Shown here one piece after another: positions 58,304 to 64,000 of a DNA stretch of 64,000 bases. The notes beneath the pieces are model-generated. The model did not search any database. It was not told where the DNA came from and saw only the letters and a list, made by a program, of their open reading frames with translations. Both the position numbers and the translations under genes were made by a program. Location of the stretch: contig NC_065548.1 of the NCBI RefSeq assembly GCF_022605725.1, positions 46,803,131 to 46,867,130 of the forward strand. The letters run 5' to 3'. Source of the stretch: Anthonomus grandis grandis (taxonomy: Eukaryota; Arthropoda; Insecta; Coleoptera; Curculionidae). Positions within the stretch are counted from its first letter, which is position 1. Every line of letters starts with the position of its first letter.

Positions 58304-58464
58304 CCACGCAAATCATGATCACCATGTGCAACTGGAAAGGCCGAATATCTGGAACAAAATCTCCATAGCCCACCGTGGAGAAGGTTGCCAACACGTAGTA
58401 GGTGGCTTAAAATAGGTTTAAATGTCTGTGCCCTGCCCTCTGGAAATGTTGGATACCGCAGACG
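58304..58464 (-). pseudogene. SLO2: SLO2/KCNT-type potassium channel pore exon with one nonsense codon
   Basis: The minus strand has an acceptor TTCACTTTTATAG/C, a 161-nt exon and a donor GCGTGG/GTGAAT. It encodes VCGIQHFQRAGHRHLNLF, TAA (58409-58407), then ATYYVLATFSTVGYGDFVPD and IRPFQLHMVIMICV. TVGYGD is the potassium selectivity filter. CGIQH-x-RAG before it and IxPxQLxxVIMICV after it are hallmarks of sodium-activated SLO2 (KCNT) channels, covering turret, pore helix, filter and start of S6. The exon ends on the first base of a codon, fitting an Ala after ICV. The TAA, plus Arg and Phe where I would expect Trp and Ser (IWPS), argue for a pseudo-exon or dead duplicate. Flanking exons were not found. 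Confidence 0.82.
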
Positions 58465-58499
58465 CTATAAAAGTGAAATTTATTGTCGGGTTATTTACT

Positions 58500-59600
58500 T
58501 TGAAAACTCTTATGTTGGTGCATAATTTAATTCGTTATCATTTACTTATTTTTTAAATTAAATTTAATTTAGTAAATAAATTAGATTTAGGGAGGGTTCC
58601 CTTAAACCTTTTTTATTCGCTATTACACTATAGCAGCCTCATTATAGGTTTACAGGCAAGTATGGCTTGGCCGTAATAGGTTGAGTAAAGAACCACTTGA
58701 TTGTAGAATTCAATACTGATTTATTCCCCCAAAACTAGAACTATTTATATCAGTCTTAAACTAACAATTCGTGGTAATTTTCAAAACTAAGATGTTTTCT
58801 CTTTACAATACTTCCTACATTCCCAATGATGAAACCTTGCAAATTGTTTTAAAAAACTAAACAGTTCGTGATTCGGGTGACAGACCTATGTTTTTATAAA
58901 CTATTCTACGTACCTTGACGGACTATCATAAACAGTTTTATATACTTAAGTAAAAAATAGAATTTTTAAATTAATAAATTTAAAATTAAAAATGTCGATT
59001 AGACAAAGTACTTCAAGTAGATAATTGAAATTTTCTTAAAAGATGGTCTAGGATACTTCCTATATGTCCTGAAAGTTTCAGCCTTTTAAGTCTCCTCAGT
59101 CAAAAGTTATTTGGACTTCGGCATCGAATTGATGCATAATTTAATTGGACGTGGCTATTATTTATTTATTTTTTAAATTAAAAATTACTTTAAGTAGATA
59201 ATTGAAATTTTCTGAAAAGATGGTCTAAAGTACTGCCTCTTTATCCTGAAAATGTCAACCTCAAGGTCTAATCAACAAAAAGTAATTTGAAATTTAAACA
59301 TTAACTTGATGCATAATTTAATTAGACCTGACTATGATTTATTTATTTTTTAAATTAAAAAGTACTTTAAATAGATAATTGAAATTTTCTGAAAAGATGG
59401 TCTAAATTACTGGATAATTATCCTAAAAGTTTCAGCCTTTTAGGTCTCATCAATAAAAAGTTATTTAAAATCAAAATATTAACTTGATGCATAATTTAAT
59501 TAGCAATTATTGTCATTTATTTATTTTTTAAATTAAAAAGTACATTTATTAGAAAATTAAAATTTTCTGAAAAGATGGTCTAAGTTAATACACTATCGAC
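58500..59600. repeat. 177-bp tandem repeat array, interrupted
   Basis: GATGGTCT recurs at 59042, 59219, 59396 and 59574, spacing 177-178 bp, and TGCATAATTTAATT at 59133, 59310 and 59488, the same period. Each unit also has GATAATTGAAATTTTC and TTATTTATTTTTTAAATTAA. An isolated partial unit at about 58519-58580 is separated from the array by some 400 bp of unrelated sequence (58581-58985), which looks like an insertion. Units differ by scattered substitutions. Confidence 0.85.
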
Positions 59601-59717
59601 TTTTCCAAGAAAGGATTCTTCGATGCCGAAAATAGTCTTCCGTCACAGAAATCTTGAAAAAGTTCTCAAAGGCTTGACCTATTATATTTGCGATTACCTT
59701 GTCGCGGTCTTCGTCAA
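59597..59717 (-). other. protein-like minus-strand segment, unassigned
   Basis: Forty-one codons read IDEDRDKVIANIIGQAFENF, then FKISVTEDYFRHRRILSWKS, bounded by TAA upstream and TAG downstream. The composition looks coding and the block sits between the tandem repeat and LINE B3. No clear splice sites; I do not recognise it. Confidence 0.3.
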
Positions 59718-59759
59718 TTTATTTGTTGTGTGTAGAAGTTGGGAGGAATATGTCTTAGC

Positions 59760-60100
59760 ATGATCATGTAGTGGGAATAGCTAAAGCGACTTTTCCAAAA
59801 ACTTGGGGCTCTTAAAACGAAAAGGCTGTATACACCACAATAACTTTTGACGCTTTACAAGGCTCAGATTCATCCATCTTTGGAATATTACACTTACATA
59901 TGGAGCTCTGCACACAAACACACTTTGAGGCTACTTAATTGATTCCAGAAAAAGTCTTATAGGAGATCCAGAAATAACTAAAAGCTTGGTCCGTTTGGCG
60001 CATCGAAGGAAGGTGGCGGACCTTGCTCCATTTTATCAAAACCGTCACGGTAAATGCTTTTCAAATTTATTGTACAGTTTTGTCCCATCATTTTAGTATG
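59760..60100 (+). pseudogene. LINE B3, 3' part (RT C-terminus), heavily decayed
   Basis: It reads HDHVVGIAKATFPK at 59762, then a degraded stretch corresponding to PEQLLTLYKAQIRPS in LINE B1, and SLVRLAHRRKVADLAPFYQN followed by RHGKCFSNLL, matching HRRKVADLCLFYRYYHGKCS of B1. No poly(A) seen. Confidence 0.72.
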
Positions 60101-60473
60101 TAAAAATAGTTCAGTATATGCCGCGTGTAACATATAATGCGTTACGAACAAATTGTTTTTTGCAAAAAGAAATATTAGAATTTTCTTTTAGCTAAAGTTT
60201 TTCAGCAATTATAGAACATTTGTAAAAAGACAGTTGACGTGTACATTTTAAGCTTACGAATATTAAGATCTTATTTTTTAGAAAAAACAAATGCTTCCCC
60301 ATTTTGCATTACACCAGAACTTCTTTGGGCAACTCCAGATATTATGAAACTTATTAGTCTGTCATAGCAACGATGTATTAATTTTATTACTTCGAGCTTA
60401 TTATGTTTCATATACTTTGAAAACACTTATTTAACTAAAATAACTTTACCTAAATTGATAATCTTATACTTAC
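60101..60473. other. spacer with a weak plus-strand coding hint
   Basis: A plus-strand frame after ATTTTTTAG at 60272-60280 reads TNASPFCITPELLWATPDIM and ends KLISLS at 60365. It could be a terminal exon, but support is thin. Confidence 0.3.
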
Positions 60474-60594
60474 CTTAAGAGTTTACAGTGTCTCTTAATA
60501 ATAAACTTTATTCTATTCCATATAAGATTTTGAGAATACTGGTCGTTATTTAGATTACTGAATACAGTATAATTTTTAAAATCCTGAGTTAATC
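60474..60594 (-). CDS. candidate host exon, chemoreceptor-like segment
   Basis: A strong acceptor (CATTTTTCTTGTAG/G) and donor (TTAAG/GTAAGTAT) bound a 121-nt minus-strand exon, stop-free in one frame: LTQDFKNYTVFSNLNNDQYS, then QNLIWNRIKFIIKRHCKLL. It starts with two bases and ends with two bases of split codons. The I-I-x-x-H-C-x-x-L ending resembles the loop before a late transmembrane helix in insect odorant receptors, but this is pattern memory only. I did not find a phase-compatible partner; the exon at 61186-61245 ends in the wrong phase to join directly. Confidence 0.45.
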
Positions 60595-61185
60595 CTACAA
60601 GAAAAATGTGTAAGATAAGATGTGTTAAATTAATTGTTTTTAATTAACGATTCAAGTTTTATGTAATTTTCTTGGAAATGGCATAAAACTTGATCATTTG
60701 AATTGACAAATTGCTGAGCTATCTTTTCTTCAAGTAAATCCCCATGACAATGACAATTACATCAAAATGTTTGTGGTAATATAGTAATTATAATAATGGG
60801 TTTATGAATATTTATGAATAATCTCCCGCTTTAAAAATGGCTGCTACAAAGCTGCTCTCCAGAAAAATAACCAGTAGACAGGGACAAATTTAAAATGAAA
60901 AAGAGGTCTCAATGTTTTGGCGGCTTGGTGATTTGTTTGGCGTATGCACCAAAATATCACATAAAGATTCGGCACTTCCACCAAAATGTCATGTTGGATT
61001 CGCCACTTTTTTGATCGGTTGGTAAAGTTCAATGCCTAATTAATACCTGACATCTCACCATAGTATCAAGGATACTTTACAGAACAAGGCACTATTTCTA
61101 GACTCTTCTTATTTCTTATGAGGGAAAGAGTAAATAAGTAAGTATTAAATACTCATAATTAATTCTAGGAATTATAATATCTTAC
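60595..61185. other. intron-like sequence; short duplication
   Basis: A minus-strand frame (60770-60640) reads CHCHGDLLEEKIAQQFVNSN and could be coding, without splice support. At 60946-61006 a segment of about 30 bp starting CACCAAAAT and ending GATTCGSCAC is duplicated in tandem. Confidence 0.4.
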
Positions 61186-61245
61186 CAGAGGCACAAAATA
61201 ACGGGCATTGTCATTGAGGTGATGATCAACCATAGCAAACGAAGG
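61186..61245 (-). CDS. candidate 60-nt host exon
   Basis: The minus strand has AAACTTACATAG/CC and CCTCTG/GTAAGATATT around exactly 20 codons: PSFAMVDHHLNDNARYFVPL. A second open frame in the same exon is hydrophobic (LRLLWLIITSMTMPVILCLW), so the frame cannot be fixed from this exon alone. Family unknown. Confidence 0.35.
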
Positions 61246-61910
61246 CTATGTAAGTTTTAAATTAATTTACTGCAAAGTTTTCGGGTATACCTTTTAAGGG
61301 GTTGTCAACAATAACATAAATCTTTAATAATATTATGTAGCTTAGTACCTCTCTTGAGGATACTGATAATTCGCTCCTACAGAAAGGTGACGACCTATAA
61401 GAAATACACAGTCTTTTTGTGCAGGCTTTTATTCCCTACAGGAATACCGTAGTATCAGCCACTAGGAGCTTCATACCTCAGGTTTATTTTCACACTGCTA
61501 CTAAGTCCTTATAAGGGATAGCTTATTAGTAGCATTAGACACCACTAGGTGGTAGACCGAGTTGTTAACTGACCCCTTGACTAGATTTAGAACCTGTATT
61601 TATATCTAGAAATTTCTAATATTGTAGTTTTTTTAAATAAAAATTAGTAGATGGAAATTGCTATTTTTATTTAATTGTTTATGATTACTGGGCTTAAATG
61701 GTGTTGATATTATCAATATGGTGTATAGGGTGTTATATATACACATGAAGCTCTGAAGCTGCAGTTTTTAATAAAGTCAAAAGGTAATCTATCTTTTTTA
61801 CATCATATATAGCAATGCTGAACCCAACAATGATGATTTAAACAAAAAAAGAGAGCTCTCAATAATAATAATAATGACGACACGAGGGTGCAATTAATTA
61901 TATTCAGGAA
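61246..61910. other. no gene seen; short palindromes
   Basis: A hairpin-like element at 61498-61532 has CTACTAA and TTAGTAG arms around CCTTATAAGG. An AAT/ATA repeat lies at 61862-61875. Nothing coding recognised. Confidence 0.5.
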
Positions 61911-61915
61911 GAACT

Positions 61916-63570
61916 AGGTTGATTCACCAAGTTCCATAAGAACCCAAAACCATCGAAAGGCCCTGAGAAATCGAATTAGAAAAATCTTTAAAAAAACCTG
62001 TACTCATACAAAGCATTCAGAACATCAACAGCATGTGTGTGAGTATATTGATCTGCTTAGGAAAAAACGAAAGGCTCAAGCTAAGCGGTTATCTATATAT
62101 GTAAAATGCACTAAGAGGAAACAACAACACGCCCTATTTAACAACAATCAATAAGCGTTTTATAGGAAATAAGGATCTTAGACTAACAACATCAGTCAAG
62201 TCATGCCAAGTAGAGACAACTTTATGAACTACTGTGGTTAATTGTAGGTCATCATTGTGGTCAAACCCAAAAAAACATAAGGATGCTCTCTGGATTGTGT
62301 CAGAGATGGACAAGGTAAATACCCCATCAATGCTCTTTGAGGAACTAACAGACGAAGAAATTTCGGAGGTAATTAAATTTACCAACAGTTCACACACATT
62401 CTTCACCATCCGGAAGACACACCAAGGTTCCTTACACTGGGTAATGCAAATATGCTGCCTAAGAGTGAACAAACTGAAGATCCTACTCAATATATACCAA
62501 TTATATGCCTACCAACATTATATAAAATACTAACATCATTTTTAACTAACCGCATTTACAGGTATGTCGAACTTAACAACGTTTTAGCCGAAGAGCAGAA
62601 GGGATGTAAGCGAGAGCACTACTGGTGTAAAGAACAACTTATTGTAGAATCTGTAATTCTCAAGCAGGCTCAGAACAACGAAAGAAATGTATGCACTGCC
62701 TTCGTAGATTACAAAAAGGCCTTCGACAGTGTGCCGTATTCTTGGCTTATTAAAGTTTTAGAGATCTACACAATTTACCACACCATAATTACATTTCTTT
62801 TCACCGGACAAACCTACACCTTAACTTAAATGGTAAGTATTTAGCAGCGGACGAAATATCTATTCGTAGAGGAATCTACCAGGGTGAAGTCCATTGTGGT
62901 GTTGCCTCGCAATGAACCCACTATCTAACAGCAGTGACAGCTGTTAAATGACAGCAATTATGGTTTTAAAATACCAATAGAAACACCAATTGTGCTGTCT
63001 CGCATCTCCTTTATATGGATGATATAAAGCTTTACGCAGCAAAGCAAGAACAAATGCGACAGCTGCTGGACAGTACGCACAAATTTTCTAGTGACATCCA
63101 TATGGAATTTGGTAATAAGTGCAAAACCTTAAACATCGAGAAGGGTGTCATTTTGGATGGAGACGTTAAGCTCCCAAACGGTGACATAATTTTGGTTATG
63201 GAGAATGGGGAGACTTACAAATATTTGGGATTTCAACAAGCCAGACTTCTCAGAGATAAACAAGCTAAAACTAGGATTAAGGACCAGTTTACACAATGGG
63301 TAAGGTTTTTACTTAAATCCGAATTAAATTCAGGTAATCTGATTCAGGCAATTAACACCTGTGCAATGCTTATTGACTTATTCATTTGGCATTCTCAAAT
63401 GAACTAAAAAAAATTTGGAACAAATTCAAAGGCTCACACGCACCCTTATGACCAAACATAGTTGTCACCACCCAAAGGCATCAATCCTCCGAATGACGTT
63501 GGCGAGAAGAAAGGGAGGACGAGGTCAAGTCGATGTTAGCAATATACATTCATGATAAGTAAGTAATTTA
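61916..63570 (+). pseudogene. LINE E reverse transcriptase (YMDD type), broken
   Basis: The start is basic (LRNRIRKIFKKTCTHTKH, LRKKRKAQAKRLSIYVKC). RT blocks follow: IPIICLPTLYKILTSFLTNR, LAEEQKGCKREHYWCKEQLI, CTAFVDYKKAFDSVPYSWL (motif A), then a gap with stops and YMDDIKLYAAKQEQM (motif C, near 63015), TYKYLGFQQ, LIQAINTCAM, and a decayed end with LARRKGGRGQVDV near 63500. This resembles LINEs related to the R2/R4 group, which use a restriction-like endonuclease; I see no such nuclease here. Frame breaks occur near 62450, 62830 and 63405. Confidence 0.72.
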
Positions 63571-63652
63571 CGAGAGTATTTCTACACCAAAGCTCGACCC
63601 TCAAGTCTCCATAATACCGTTGCGATGGCAGACAAGATCTATACGCCTCTTA

Positions 63653-64000
63653 AGGACGACTCACACACAACAGTGCAGTGACAGTGCCGTGACCGCCAGG
63701 TGTTTTTATCGTCCGTAAACTCACAGTAATTTCTATTCATATTGATCAGTGTTTCATCAGTGCTGTGGCAGTGTAGTTTACTATTTAAAATGGAAATATT
63801 CTCCGATGAAGAACTTTTGCAGATTGCACTAGTTTTAGATTAAGAAATGGAAGAACAAGTAAAAAGACGTCACTGGGTTCATCCAGCATGGAAAAAAAGA
63901 AGTACCGAAGGTGAATTTATTACATTGTACAAGGAACTGGTAGACGATACAGTAAAGTTTTTTGAATATTTTAGAATGTCAGAAAATTCATTTAACTTAT
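63653..64000 (+). mobile_element. PIF/Harbinger element 2, left end, cut by the window edge
   Basis: AGGACGACTCACACACAACA starts at 63653 after TTA (63650-63652), a typical Harbinger target. The start AGG matches Harbinger 1's. A transposase begins at 63790. The right end is outside the window, so the TIR and duplication cannot be confirmed. Confidence 0.6.
63790..64000 (+). pseudogene. Harbinger 2 transposase N-terminus, one nonsense codon, incomplete
   Basis: It starts MEIFSDEELLQIALVLD, then TAA at 63841-63843, then EMEEQVKRRHWVHPAWKKRS, EGEFITLYKELVDDTVKF and FEYFRMSENSFNL to the window end. RRxWVHPxxKKR and the FxxLYxxL...FFxYFRM pattern are the conserved N-terminal region of insect PIF/Harbinger transposases. 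The catalytic part is beyond 64000. Confidence 0.8.

Noticed and set aside
60272..60365. Plus-strand terminal exon (TNASPFCITPELLW)
   Set aside because: There is an acceptor-like site, but no partner exon, polyadenylation signal or homology; noted only as a hint.
61498..61532. Palindromic block as a tRNA or structured RNA gene
   Set aside because: The arms are short (7 bp) and there is no cloverleaf, A/B box or conserved loop.

Overview
This is a window from an animal, almost certainly insect, nuclear genome; a beetle is my best guess but the sequence does not prove the order. It is AT-rich, with few host exons in a dense, layered graveyard of transposable elements. I see no bacterial-style operons, no CRISPR array and no rRNA or tRNA gene.

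Layout. 0.6-4.5 kb: a non-LTR retrotransposon (LINE A1) with a PHD-like ORF1 and a broken EN-RT ORF2, abutting a mariner-like transposase remnant (4.5-5.2 kb). 7.2-16.2 kb: a DNA element whose ends match in inverted orientation and carry repeated CCCGTATCTG motifs. It holds a decayed gene of an uncharacterised insect family, and was itself hit by LINE B1 (7.9-10.9 kb) and a PIF/Harbinger element (11.0-13.9 kb). 16.6-19.4 kb: LINE C. 19.8-22.0 kb: LINE A2 on the minus strand. 22.0-22.5 kb: a LINE C-terminal fragment. 22.5-26.1 kb: mostly unassigned, with one Gln-rich decayed exon.

26.1-31.3 kb: a mariner-like element with inverted repeats of about 355 bp and TA target duplications, with deleted LINE D nested inside. 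31.3-35.5 kb: sparse sequence with two phase-matched minus-strand host exons (34.1-34.4 kb). 35.5-47.9 kb: a second long-TIR mariner-like element, split by a complete Ty3/gypsy element (36.5-47.3 kb, minus strand, LTRs of about 1.61 kb, AATT duplication). 48.1-50.1 kb: LINE B2 with a poly(A) tail. 50.4-54.7 kb: a Ty1/copia element with a copia-type half-tRNA primer site.

54.9-57.3 kb: a scrambled mosaic of gypsy RT and an RNase H-bearing LINE. 57.6-60.1 kb: an old LINE B3 copy broken by a block holding a potassium-channel pore exon (SLO2/KCNT type, one nonsense codon) and a 177-bp tandem repeat. 60.5-61.2 kb: two more splice-bounded minus-strand exons. 61.9-63.6 kb: another LINE class (YMDD RT). 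63.65 kb to the end: the start of a second PIF/Harbinger element.

Every mobile gene I examined is broken by stops, frameshifts or deletion. The nesting gives relative ages: the gypsy insertion is young (nearly identical LTRs); LINE B3 and the 54.9-57.3 kb mosaic are old. The most interesting items are the channel exon, the unnamed inverted-repeat element at 7.2-16.2 kb, the interleaved two-gene Harbinger, and the minus-strand exons at 34 and 60-61 kb.
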